Shown here: positions 1 to 10,770 of the stretch, piece by piece
How positions within the stretch are numbered: position 1 is the stretch's first letter
Layout of the letters: every line of letters starts with the position of its first letter
Assembly (NCBI GenBank): GCA_016946835.1
Contig: JACVTC010000011.1
Location: 552,501-570,000 of the forward strand
Reading direction: 5' to 3'
Length of the DNA: 17,500 nt
DNA from: Neocallimastix lanati (nom. inval.)
Lineage: Eukaryota; Neocallimastigomycota; Neocallimastigomycetes; Neocallimastigales; Neocallimastigaceae
Translations under genes and position numbers: made by a program
The notes under the pieces: generated by a model
What the model saw: the letters and a program-made list of their open reading frames with translations, nothing else
Databases searched by the model: none
What the model was told of the DNA's origin: nothing

Positions 1-1477
1 TATGGGAAGTAAAAAAAATAAATTCAAAATTTTAATGGATAAAAAATAATATAAATAAATAAATGTATTTGATTTTACTTTGTTATAAATAATATATCAA
101 TATAATTATTTATATTACTATACAATGACCATTCAATAAAAATTTATATGATTTGTTATATAATTTATTGACATTATATAGGTAATATTAATTTAACTAT
201 ATACTATAGTTTAATTTAAAATATAATTTTCATATATTAAAATAAATAAAAGATTTAAATATTAAAATTTATTTAAAAATTATTTTTATATATTTTATTT
301 TTTTATATTTTATATTTTTATATATTTTTTTTATATTAAATATTTTATATATTTTATTTTGTTATATTTAATATTACATATTATATATTTTATATATTCT
401 ATATTTTATAAATTTTATATTGTATATTTACTATTATCTATTTCTATATATTTATATTTTATAATATAATCTATTTCTATATTTTTATATATATATTTTT
501 ATATTTTGTATTTAATATTTAGTATTATATATTTTACTTGACTATTATGATATAAAAAAAATAATAAACAATAAATAAATAATTTAATATATGTGTCATA
601 TCTTAATTTAATTTCATTAAATTACTTCTATATTTTTATATGTATTTTAAATATATTACTATTTATTATAATATATATTACAAAGTATAAAGATGATGAC
701 TTTTTTATTTATTAATCATTTTATTATTAATATTATAAAACTTTGCTATGAAAATATTAAATGTACAAATTACTATTTAATTAAATAAATTAATGGCTTA
801 TGAATCAACTAAAATTAATGAATACCTAAATAAATACTATATATTAATAGATTGTAAGTAAATAAATTATTAAATAAATCAATGGATGTAAATATATATT
901 AATATCTATTAATATGATCTATCTTGAATAATAAAATGTTTATTTTTCCTATTCAATAAATCATTTATTTGTATAATATATTTTAATAATTATAATTATA
1001 AAATAAAAAAAATTATAGGTCAAATTTTATTATTTGTTATAGTTTATATTTATTAAAAAAGAAAAGTTTAATAAAAAAAAATTTTTTTTTAATCATATAT
1101 ATTATTTAATTATTTAAATTAGTTTTAATATGTAGTAATTATTTATGGAGTTCTTTGTTATTTTAACTATATAATAAATAATAATAAATAATAATAAATA
1201 ATAATAAATATTAATATAATTATAATGATTATAGGAATAATAATAAAATAAAATAAATTAATATTATATATTATTTACAATTATTATTTTTTTATTTTTT
1301 AATTTTTTAATTTTATTTTATTTTATTTTATTTTATTTTTTTTTTTTCAAAAGTATAATCATTTATTCAATGATCATCAATATTAAGCTATCATTATTGT
1401 TAATCAGTTTAATTGATAATGCTTGTTTAATTTTAAATAATCAGTAAATAAATTTTTGATTTTGATAGTTTAATAAA

Positions 1478-1520
<43 letters not shown>

Positions 1521-2840
1521 TATTATTATTATTAAATCAATAATAATATTCAAATATATATACTTTTTTTTTTTTTTTTTTTTTAATCAAAATAAGCTTA
1601 TTTATATAGATTAATAAATATAGATACCATAATTATCTAACTATTTATATATCATGGAAGATATGAAATTCAGTAACATTAAAACAAACTATTAATATTT
1701 TATTATTAAGAACTCGAATAATTTTTTATTTAAAAAAAGTAAAGTATACAAACACTTTACAAAAAAAAAAAAAAAAAAATGGTTTTATATTTTTTTTTAA
1801 AATATATTGTTTAAAAATATAATTTTTTTTTTTTTTAAAAAAATATAGAAACACAAGTAGATTACTATTTAAAAAATTAGTGAAATTAATATTTTGGCTA
1901 TAAAATATATAATACTTCTATATCTCATTTATAGACTTTTTTTTTAAATATTTTTTTATTAAACTATTACTTTTGCATTTTTTTTTTTATTTTCATTTCC
2001 TTATTTCTTTTTGTTATTTTTTGAATAATAAATAATAAATAATAATAATAATAATAATAATAAATTCTTTAGTATCAACAGCAATAATTTATTTTTAAAA
2101 AAGGTAAAAATATCGAAATATTTACAATTAATAAATATATAATAAGTTATATTCAAATTTATTAATATTTATTTTTTTTTATTTATAAATAATAATATTT
2201 CAAAAGATATAATAAAACGAATTGATTTTTTTTTATTGTTATTTGCTTTTTTATACTGAAAAAGTAAAGTTATATCTTGACCTTTTTCATATTAATAATA
2301 ATAAAAAAAAAAGAAAAAAAATCAATTGTTGTACGTATTTTTAAAACTAATCACAAAATAATAGTCAAACTATCTAAACTTGCAAGACAATCTAATAAAT
2401 AATAATTAATGCATCTTCAAAATATTCTGTTTAAACTCTAGCTAAATTATCAATTTATTAATATTTTTTTTCTTTTGAAGAAAATTTATAATCTAACAAT
2501 ATTTATACCTATTATTTAATATTTGAAATTATTATTCAAATAAAATACAATAATAATTTATTTAAAAAAAAAAGGTAAAACTAAATTGTTATTCAATTAA
2601 TTGTGTTAAAAGTTGTATACCTTTATTATGATATCAATATATATAATTAGTTTTTTAAAAAAAAAAGCATATAATATAAATTGAGCAAAAAAAAAAAATC
2701 AATAATTATTTTTGTTTCTTTTTCTGTTTTTAAAAAAATATAAATGAAATGAGGAAATTATACAAAACTAACTTACAAGAATAAACTAACTTTAATATAA
2801 AAATAAATATTTAATATTATTATCAATATTTTTTTTTCAA
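1..2840. other. AT-rich gene-free region upstream of the RhoGEF gene
   Basis: I find no credible coding region on either strand; stops are dense in all frames and only very short ATG frames occur. The region is nearly pure A/T with homopolymers, including a 40-base T tract at 1480-1519, (AAT)n around 2025-2063, and short AATAATAAAT repeats near 1170-1210. No GC-richer island that could be a tRNA or other structured RNA gene is visible. The promoter and 5' UTR of the RhoGEF gene must lie in the 3' part, but no specific element can be named in this base composition. Confidence 0.75.
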
Positions 2841-2846
2841 TTATAG
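2785..2846 (+). promoter_or_regulatory. Probable 3' splice site of a leader intron before the RhoGEF start codon
   Basis: A CTAAC branch-point-like motif (in ACTAACTTTAAT, about 2785) is followed by a T-rich tract and CAATTATAG ending at 2846. That is the usual layout of a fungal or amoebozoan 3' splice site. If used, the exon begins at 2847 and the 15 bases before ATG 2862 stay open in frame (the in-frame TAG at 2844-2846 lies in the intron). The upstream exon could then be 5' UTR or could add N-terminal codons. I cannot pick the donor; GTAAAA motifs occur near 2103 and 2574. This is inferred from motif layout only. Confidence 0.45.
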
Positions 2847-2861
2847 ATATATGAAGTCATC

Positions 2862-5800
2862 ATGAAAAGTGAAGAAATATCGGTTTTAAAATTTGAAAAC
2901 CATCCAAATACCTTTTTATGTAAAGGTGAAAACTTAAAGAAAGAAAAAAGTTTAAAAAGTAATTATTCAAATTCTTCTTCAGTTGAAACTCAGTTTGATT
3001 CAACTGAAAATACTCAACAAAAAACCATAACCTCAACTAAAGATAATGAATCAGTAAATGAAGTTTCAACCCTAATAAATTATAATTTAAGTAGAAAATC
3101 CTCAAAAATGGAAAATCCAATAATGGAAAAACCTTTAAATGAATCGAATGGAGAAAGTGATACAATAACTAGTATTATAAATAAAGAAAAATCAGATCTT
3201 AAGGTTAATTCTTTATCAGAATCCTCAGAAATTGAAAAAGATCATAGTATTGATATGAATAAAACAATGAATAATAATTCTGTTTTAAGTAAGGAACAGA
3301 ATACAGAGTCATCCTTGGTTACCAATTCATTAGATTCTAAACCATTAACGGAATCGCCAAAAACCGCAAATGCCGACATTGAAAGTAAAAACATATTTAA
3401 TTCTTCATATTTTACAAATTCTACCGCATCAATAGAAAATGCAGAAAATGGTATATCAAGATCAGAATCTTTACCTTCTGTACTCAAAAATGACCCTAAA
3501 TCTAAATTAGTTAGTAGTTCTGATAATCCTCCAGTTAAATCAAATTCGCAACCTCCTATACCTTCAACAACTTTTTCAAATTTTAAAGATAAGAATTCTT
3601 TAAATAGAATTAAGAAAAAGGAGGTTATAAAGGAATTGATGGAATCTGAAAGACTCTATGTTTCAGATTTACAGATGTTAATTGAAAATTGTTTTAATCC
3701 ATTAGAAGCTGTGTCTTGGCTACCATTAAATGAAAAATGTCTTATAATTAGAAATATACAAGAATTATTTGTATTTCAACAAGAATTTTTAGAAGATATG
3801 GAGGCCTCGGTGAAAAATTTGAAAGAACAATTAGGTATTGATAATAATAAAATTTTTGTATTTATAATAAAAAAAATCTTTGTATTTGTACTAATGATAA
3901 TAATAATATTAATAATAATATTAAAACCTTTTATAATAACAAAATCTTTGTATTTGTACTAATGATAATAATAATATTAATAATAATATTAAAACCTTTT
4001 ATAATAACAAAATCTTTGTATTTGTACTAATGATAATAATAATATTAATAATAATATTAAAACCTTTTATAATAACAAAATCTTTGTATTTGTATTAATG
4101 ATAATAATAATATTAAAACCTTTTATAATAACGAAATCTTTGTATTTGTACTACTACTAATAATTATATTAAAATCTTTTATAATAACGAAATCTTTGTA
4201 TATGTAATAATAATAATAATAATGTTCAGAAATGAAAAAGTTGACGGAAGAAGAATTGAATCAAGTTATGAATGAATGTATACGAAAAATTAGTGATTGT
4301 TTTATTCGTAGAAAGAAAAAGTTTAAGGTTTATTCCGAGTTTTGTTCCTTACATCAGGAAGCCATTAATATATTTAGAGAATATGAATATAAACCAGAAA
4401 TGATTTCATTTATACGCGATTTTAATGGTAAAACCCATTCCAGACTTCATTTACAAGACTTTTTAATAAAGCCAGTTCAACGTATATGTAAATACCCCCT
4501 TTTATTAAAGGAACTTATTCATTATTCAGATAAAGATTGCGAAGAATTAAATGGTTTAAAGGAAGCCTTGACCGTCATGTCTGAAGTGGCAAGAGAAATT
4601 GACCATGTTAAATGGTTAATTGAACGTGTTCAACGAACCGATAAATTTATTGATCGTTTGGATATTCAAGATCAATTTAAATATATTATTATGGAACGAT
4701 ATGGGGATATGATTTTAAGTACTGGTTTAGAGGTCGTCATGGAAAAAGAACGGGTAAATTATCGTGGTGTTTTTCTATTTAGAAAGCATATGTTTATAGT
4801 GAAGCCTAAACGTTCCAGAAATTATCGAGTAAAAATGCATTTAATTTTAGATGAATTTTATTTTGAAGCTTATCCTGAGTATAACGCCTTCCGTTTAATT
4901 CAGAAGAATACTGGTATTATTATTGACTTTTTTGCCTTTTCTACCATTGAAAGTAAAATTTGGATTGAATTGATGGAAACGTTAGTGGATCCATTGGAAG
5001 AAATAGCTGATAAGAATAAGGTATTTTATATTAAATCTCGAAATTCATATGAGTCGCACTTTTCTCGTTTTTCTTTAGAATTAAAGAATCTATCAAATCA
5101 TCATCCAGTAAATCAAAAAAATAATAGTTTGAGGAGAGCTGCTTCCTCATCCCTTGTCAATTCTAGTTTTGAATTTCTTCATCCATTAGATGCAAATTCT
5201 AGAGCTAAAAGGGATAGTTTTAAGTCAATGTCAACCTCTATTGAAAAAAGAGAATCAGTAGGTTCATCCGATTCCTATCATAAAGAAATTGATTCCGTTA
5301 ATAATAACAACGGTAATAATAATAATAACAGTAGTAGGAATGACAATAACAACAACAACAATAATAATGAAGGGGAAATATCCTTAACAAATACTCCAAA
5401 AGTAAATCCCATACACACCTCTACTTTCACTACCTTAAATTCAAAACGAAATACTATACAAAATATTAATCCATTAATTTCAAAGAAATCATTTCAAATG
5501 ATTTCTAATATTAGGAAACAAAATCTTCACAATACATCTTCGATAAGTTCAATAAAGTGTAATCAAAATAATAATATGATGGGTACTTCTGGTATTTCGA
5601 CAACCGCCGATACTGAAATAAGTTCTAACGGTAGTGATATTTTGTATTATGATAATGGTGCAATAATGGATCATGAATTAATTATTAGTGAACCGAGTGT
5701 CGCCACTACAGAAACTCATTTAGAAGGTGAATCAGGTACAGTTACTGGTAGTGGTAATGAAAATCGTTTAGAAAGTGAATCTGGTTGTAATGAAAACTGT

Positions 5801-8551
5801 TTAGAGAGTGAATCAGGTACAGTTACTGGTGGTGGTGATAGTGAAAATCATTACCGTATAGTAAGTGAACCTGAATCATTTAAGTCATTACCAAAGAAAT
5901 TAGATATAAATAATGATACGATGAGTACTATTAGTAAAACTGATAGTATATCAACTACTACTACCATATTACCACCTAAATATAAATTAATTGATTCCAA
6001 ATTTTATGATGTATATACATATTTATTTACTAATAATGATATTCAAAAAATATTTTCTAATTTAATGTATCATTCTCATGAATTTGATCATCTTCTCTAT
6101 CATAAGAAAACTACTCGCACACGTTCAAATTCATGTCCTCGTGAAAGATATCTCTTCAGGAGTAAGGAACGTAGAGAAAAGGAAAAACGTAATTCCAATT
6201 GCTCCATGGTTACCTTGGATGATAAAAATAATTTTAATAAAAGTGATAATCGCTCTAGTTTATATATACCAGTTTGTAGTGATAATCGATCTATAAAATC
6301 TAGTCGCTCCAGTGTTAACCTTTATCATAATGAAGAAGTCTTAGCATCACCATCTTCTTCAAAAATCTTTAAACATACCCGTAGTAAAAATAGTGTATCA
6401 TCAATTCGTAAAATGACTACTCCTATACCTTCTCAAAATATTTCATCAACTCCAGTAACCGATGACTCCTCCATACATTCTGTTAATAGTTTAAAGTATC
6501 GTAAAAGACATTCCATTAGTATTTTTAAATCAAATTCAGCAATTCAACCATTTGAACCAAGTAGATTTGTTGCTGAAAGTCAAATAACTGTAACAGATTC
6601 TCCTTTAAGTAGATGTTATTCTAGTTTGTCTGATAAAATGATTGATCAAGATATTAATTTCTATTTTGAAAATATGCAAAATTATGAAAATTCAAATTCA
6701 ACTAATCTTCGTAAAAATTCAGTTAATTCTGTAGATACCCTTTCATTAAATGATCTTTCAATGAATCATACTAATAATATTAATAATAATACTAATATTA
6801 ATTCCAATATCAATACCAATATTAATACCAATAACAATACAACCAATACTAATACTAATATCAATACCAATACCAATACCAATACAAGTATTAATGTTAA
6901 TACTAATGATCATGATTATCATTTAAATTATCATTATCCTTCAAATAATAATTATTATTCTAATTTTAATTATAATATTAATCATACGAATATGGATATA
7001 AATAATATAATTAGTAGCCATGGTAATGGTTATAATAACAGTTACAAATCACCAAAGGCGGTTCATCGTCAAACGGTTGCTATTATGGACACTAACACAT
7101 TAAATTCATTATATCAATTATGTAATAATGATGAAGATGACAATGATAGTGTTTCGCAAAATGGATCTATTAAAAGTTTTTCAATGAAAGACGAAAATAA
7201 TGATAATCATCGTAACAGTTACTATCAAAATCGTCATTCAATTGCTGTAGATTTAAATAATATGTCCTCACGTTCTTATGATAAGGTAAAAAATAAAAAG
7301 GAAAAGAAGATCCATTTTGGAAATATAAAAAAGATTTTTGCTGTTGGTAGTAGACGTAGTTCCTCCTCTTCTACCTCTTCCTCCTCCTCTTCTCTTTCTA
7401 AAAGTTCAAGTTTTATTTTTCCAAAATACTCCAGTGAAAATAATTTAAAGAAATTCACTTCTAAAGCATTTCGATCTCCAACATTAAGTAGTTTAAATCG
7501 ATTTTCTTCTTCTAAGAATCATACAGAATTAGGTAATCTCTCAACACCAGTTCAATATTCAAAATCACCCCTTGTTGAAAATGTAGTGATTAATTATAAT
7601 ACTTCATCTCCCTCTTCAAAAAGTAAAAATGAAAAGGAGCAAAAAATATCATCTTCAAATGAAGTAAATACAATGGGGAGATCATCCCTTTATGAAGAAG
7701 AAGAAGAAGAACTTGAGGAATTTAATAGTATGGAACATTTAGGAGAGGAAACTGATCAGGAACCTGAACCTGAATTTGAATTAGAATCAAAATTAAAATC
7801 AAAATCTAAAACAGAATTAAAATTAGAATCTCCTTCAAAATCACAATTACAATCAAAATCGACTTCAGAAATTGATTTTCATGAAGAAATTAAAAAATTA
7901 AGTAGTAGTAGTAGTAGTAGTAGTAATAGCAATAGTAATAGTAGTCACGATCTTTCAACAGTAATGGAAGAATCAAAATCAAAATCTTATCAATCACAAC
8001 AATTCAATGTGGATACTACTACTTCTATTCATACCAATAATTTAGCATTAAATAAAAATCAAGATCAACATTTAAATAATTCATTGACATCATCACATAG
8101 TAATAATAATGAACAAATCAATACAACTATTTTTGAAAATACTAATAATATATCCGATATTGAAAATAGGAAAGAAATTCATGATTTTTCTAATCCACAT
8201 CACAATTCAAAAACTAATTTAAATATAATGAAAGAAATTGAAAAGGATGAAAACAAAAATAATAATGATGATGATGATAATAATAATAAGAATGAAGGAA
8301 CTACTTTAAAGGAAAACAGGAATAATAATAATAAGAATGAAGGAACTACTTTAAAGGAAAACAGGAATAATAATAATATAAGTAATAATAATCTTACGGC
8401 AAATAATACTAATCACTCGATTCATTCTACTTCAAATTCACCCTTATTAAATAATAATAATTTAAATGTGACATCAACAAGTACACGTAGTCATTTAAAA
8501 AGAAATAAAACAATTTCATTAAAATTAATTAATTTGAAAAAGATTTTTTAA
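2862..8551 (+). CDS. Rho guanine nucleotide exchange factor (DH-PH, Dbl family) with long disordered tail; join 2862-3834 and 4230-8551
   Basis: The predicted protein of about 1764 residues would load GTP on a Rho/Rac/Cdc42-type GTPase at the membrane. Residues 1-250 are Ser/Asn/Lys-rich and disordered. The DH domain spans about 252-465: it opens with KKEVIKELMESERLYVSDL and contains the hallmark helix KPVQRICKYPLLLKEL (from about 405). A PH domain follows at about 480-580, ending in a WIELMETLVDPL helix. The rest (about 1180 residues) is low-complexity: Asn tracts near 682 and 1173-1217, Ser tracts near 1365 and 1549, and an acidic patch near 1480. The two exons are in different frames. Joining donor GTATTG at 3835 to acceptor TTCAG at 4229 makes a Glu codon and rebuilds the DH domain, which neither exon holds alone. 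ATG 2862 is the first in-frame start if no leader intron is used. The exact GTPase partner and ortholog cannot be told from sequence; no CNH or other C-terminal domain is visible. The domain call is strong, and exact ends of the N-terminus are less sure. Confidence 0.9.
3835..4229 (+). repeat. RhoGEF intron, mostly a 68/56-bp minisatellite
   Basis: The intron runs from GTATTG to TTCAG (395 nt). Inside it a unit starting TCTTTGTATTTGTACTAATG begins at 3877, 3945, 4013, 4081 and 4137, with a partial copy at 4193. The first three periods are exactly 68 bp and the next two are 56 bp. In the fourth unit (4081) the 12-bp difference is loss of one AATAATAATATT subunit; the fifth (4137) is more diverged. 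Later copies also carry point changes (ACAAAA to ACGAAA, ACTAATG to ATTAATG or ACTACTA), so the left copies look like the most recently copied. If the intron were retained, translation would stop at 3960-3962 after 366 codons, inside the DH domain. Confidence 0.9.
5727..5839 (+). repeat. Internal Glu-Ser-Gly-Thr repeat in the RhoGEF tail
   Basis: The coding segment holds three related units around the peptide LExESG. The outer two share ESGTVTG, with a 23-bp identical stretch at 5727-5749 and 5808-5830 (81 bp apart), and a shorter diverged unit (ESGCNEN) lies between. This is an in-frame duplication in the disordered tail. No function can be assigned. Confidence 0.75.
6774..6906 (+). repeat. 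Asn-Thr-Ile low-complexity coding tract in RhoGEF
   Basis: An AAT/ACC/ATT triplet-rich stretch encodes repeated NTN and NIN units (roughly residues 1173-1217). Codons are mixed (AAT/AAC, ACC/ACT/ACA), so it is not a pure microsatellite; it has either been kept by selection for peptide composition or aged after expansion. Confidence 0.8.
7899..7945 (+). repeat. AGT trinucleotide tract coding for poly-Ser
   Basis: A nearly pure AGT run with interspersed AAT/AGC codons encodes Ser with a few Asn (about residues 1549-1564). The earlier Ser tract at about 7350-7402 uses TCC/TCT codons instead, so the two Ser tracts arose independently. Confidence 0.85.
8288..8377 (+). repeat. Perfect 45-bp tandem duplication in the RhoGEF tail
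   Basis: Two head-to-tail copies at 8288-8332 and 8333-8377 encode KNEGTTLKENRNNNN twice. The copies are identical at every base, including third codon positions, which indicates a recent duplication. It is in frame and adds 15 residues close to the C-terminus. Confidence 0.92.
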
Positions 8552-8712
8552 AGAAATATGAATTTGGGTTAAAAAAAAAAGAAAGTGAATTTGGGTAAAA
8601 GAAAATGAAAAAAAAAAGTTAAAATTAAAATAAAAATAAAATGAGATACTTGGGGAAAAGAAAATAAATATATAACAATAATAGTAAAGTAAAATAAAAA
8701 TAAAAAAAAAAA

Positions 8713-8762
8713 ATAAAAAATAAAAAATAAAAAATAAAAAATAAAAAATAAAAAATAAAAAA
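8713..8762. repeat. (TAAAAAA)n short tandem repeat
   Basis: About seven copies of the heptamer TAAAAAA in a row. This is probably replication slippage next to A tracts. Confidence 0.85.
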
Positions 8763-9440
8763 AATATATATGTATATATATATTTAAAAAAAAAAAATAA
8801 ATAAAGATTTTTCTATCGATCTTATTTAATTTTTTTTTATTTTTATTTTTATTTTTTTTTTTTATTTTTTTTTTATTTTTATAATTTTATTTTTCATTTA
8901 TTTAAAATATTTATTTTTATTTAAAACAATTATTTTATTTATAAGTTTATTTTAATTTTATTTTTTTTTAAAAAAGGTTGTGTAAATATATATTATTTAG
9001 TTTATCAAACAGGGAAAAATCTATTATAAATTTATAAATATATATATATATTATTATTATTTTTTCTTTTTTTTTTTTTAATTATTTTTTAATATATCTT
9101 ATATTTGACATATATATATTATTTTTTGAAAGAAAATTTAGAAATTAAACAAAACAGAAACAAAGACAAACAAACAAAGAAAGAAAATCCATTGAAAATA
9201 AATTTATTAATAAATTAAAAAAAAAAAAAAAACTTAAAAAAAAAAAAAAAGAAAAAGAATATAATATTTTAGCCAATACAGTTAACATTATATTAGAAGA
9301 AAATATAATTTATTAAATTTTTATTTATATATATATTTTTAGTAGTAAAACAAGACATTATTTAAAAATATTTTTTTAAATTAAATAAAATTAAATAAAA
9401 ACAAACAAAAAAAAAAAAAAAAAAGCAAAATAAAAAAAAA

Positions 9441-9489
9441 CAAAAAACAAAACAGAAAACAAAAAACAAAAAACAAAAAACAAAAAACA
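9441..9489. repeat. (CAAAAAA)n short tandem repeat, partly degenerate
   Basis: Several CAAAAAA heptamers, interrupted near 9449-9460 by CAAAACAGAAAA. It is a different phase and base from the TAAAAAA array 700 bp upstream but has the same period. Confidence 0.75.
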
Positions 9490-9628
9490 AAAAAAAAAAA
9501 AAGCAATAAAAAAAAAAAAAAAAAAAAAACGAAAAAACAAAAAACAAAAAGAAAAAGAACAATAATAAAACAATAAAATAAAAAATGAAAAAAAAAAAGA
9601 GTCATGTTTAAAACAAAAATTTAATATA

Positions 9629-9661
<33 letters not shown>

Positions 9662-9680
9662 TCCATATATCATAAATAAG

Positions 9681-9722
<42 letters not shown>

Positions 9723-9965
9723 AAAAAGAAAACAAGGAAATTTGAAAATAGAACAAAAGTTTTTAAAATAATTAAAAATAAGCAAGTTAAAAAAAAAAAA
9801 AATTTTTTTTTTTTTTTTTACTATGAAACTTTTGTTTAAAAATATTTTAAAAGAATCATAAATATATATAAATTTAAAATTCACATATATAGTTTGTTTA
9901 AGGCATGATAATTTTATGTATTTATAAAATAAGTAAATAAAATAATAAATTAATAAATTAATAAA

Positions 9966-9982
<17 letters not shown>

Positions 9983-10010
<28 letters not shown>
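9983..10010. repeat. (AT)n dinucleotide repeat
   Basis: A pure AT run of about 14 units directly follows an A tract at 9963-9983. Confidence 0.9.
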
Positions 10011-10013
<3 letters not shown>

Positions 10014-10306
10014 CTTTATATATTATATACATTGAAATTTTTTTTATTTTTTTATTATATTATTATATTTATTTATTTATTTTATTTATTTTGTTTTGTT
10101 TGATTTTATTTTTTATTTTGTTTTTGTTTTATTTAAATTTTTATTTTTATTTTTTTTTTTTTTTTTTTATATTATATTTTAATACTCAATATAAATAGAT
10201 AGATAGATACAATTTTTTTTTTTTAACATAAAATTAAAGTTATATTACAAAAAATAATAAAATATATAAAATAAATAAATAAATATAAATAAATAATTAA
10301 ATAAAT

Positions 10307-10355
10307 AACTAATAATAATAATAATAATAATTATAATAATAATAATAATAATAAT
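10307..10355. repeat. (AAT)n trinucleotide repeat
   Basis: About 15 AAT units, interrupted once by TTAT near 10331. It lies just upstream of the retrotransposon-derived region. Confidence 0.85.
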
Positions 10356-10446
10356 ATATTTAATTTTTAAAAGGAAACTTGGCAAAACATTAAAAGAGTT
10401 TTAGTACAATTATTTTAAGGTTTTTTTTTTTTTTTTTTTTTTTTTG

Positions 10447-10499
10447 ATTCAACCTTTTGGTATTCCCCATTTTTGATGTGGGGGTACGAAAAGTTGAAT
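10447..10499. repeat. Imperfect hairpin flanked by a T tract and an A tract
   Basis: The left arm (10447-10468) starts ATTCAAC and ends CCCC. The right arm (10480-10499) starts GGGGG and ends GTTGAAT. They pair through about 18 positions with small bulges around a loop of about 11 nt. A T tract ends at 10445 and an A tract occupies 10514-10534, which would extend the stem. The pairing is read directly. Whether it is a small foldback element, part of the copia 3' end or chance is unknown. Confidence 0.6.
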
Positions 10500-10679
10500 G
10501 AATTAATAAATTAAAAAAAAAAAAAAAAAAAAAAATTAATACCTTCAGATTGGAAGATATAAGTAATTTAGTTTTTTTTTTTTTTTTTCTTTTTTAATTA
10601 ATATATTCAGTTCGTAATCATTATCAGATTTTAAGCTGTCTTTACAACTTTACATCACTATATAGCTTATTAATTCCCC

Positions 10680-10711
10680 CCTGACATCTTTTACATATAA
10701 AAGATGACAGG
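10680..10711. repeat. 14-bp stem, 4-nt loop inverted repeat
   Basis: CCTGACATCTTTTA, loop CATA, then TAAAAGATGACAGG. The arms pair at 13 of 14 positions, with one internal A-A mismatch. It lies between T tracts at about 10572-10588 and 10742-10768, where the minus-strand copia frame should pass from RT into RNase H. It is not a bacterial-type terminator; its role is unknown. Confidence 0.75.
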
Positions 10712-10739
10712 ATTTAGTGATTATCTATTGCACTTTTTA

Positions 10740-10769
<30 letters not shown>

Positions 10770-10770
<1 letters not shown>

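Larger units (their letters stand above)
8552..10400. other. Gene-free spacer downstream of RhoGEF, simple-repeat rich
   Basis: No credible gene is seen. The region must hold the RhoGEF 3' UTR, but AATAAA-like motifs are everywhere and none can be chosen. Contents: a 7-bp TAAAAAA array at about 8713-8762; a CAAAAAA array at about 9441-9489; A-rich DNA to about 9800, including a 36-base A tract at 9685-9720; (AT)n at about 9983-10010; and (AAT)n at about 10311-10355. Minus-strand open frames at 9362-9884 only read A tracts as poly-Phe and are not genes. Confidence 0.8.

Noticed and set aside
2749-2784. Short frame MRKLYKTNLQE upstream of RhoGEF
   Set aside because: It has 11 codons and its own stop before the predicted splice acceptor, with no donor inside it; likely chance within the leader intron.
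3242-3487. Minus-strand 81-codon frame
   Set aside because: It lies fully inside RhoGEF exon 1 on the other strand and has no recognisable features.
3877-4210. Regular repeats considered as a CRISPR array
   Set aside because: Units are head-to-tail with no unique spacers, in a eukaryotic intron; it is a minisatellite.
6078-6296. Plus-strand 72-codon frame in an alternate register
   Set aside because: Shadow of RhoGEF exon 2, whose own frame is open throughout.
7276-7458. Minus-strand 60-codon frame with a Glu run
   Set aside because: Antisense reading of the TCC/TCT Ser tract in RhoGEF.
9362-9884. Several minus-strand open frames rich in Phe
   Set aside because: They are A tracts read on the opposite strand (poly-Phe with a few other residues); no domain or codon structure, and three frames overlap.
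10440-10720. Hairpins considered as tRNA or other structured RNA genes
   Set aside because: No cloverleaf, no A/B box-like promoter motifs and no CCA-adjacent acceptor pairing; only simple stem-loops.
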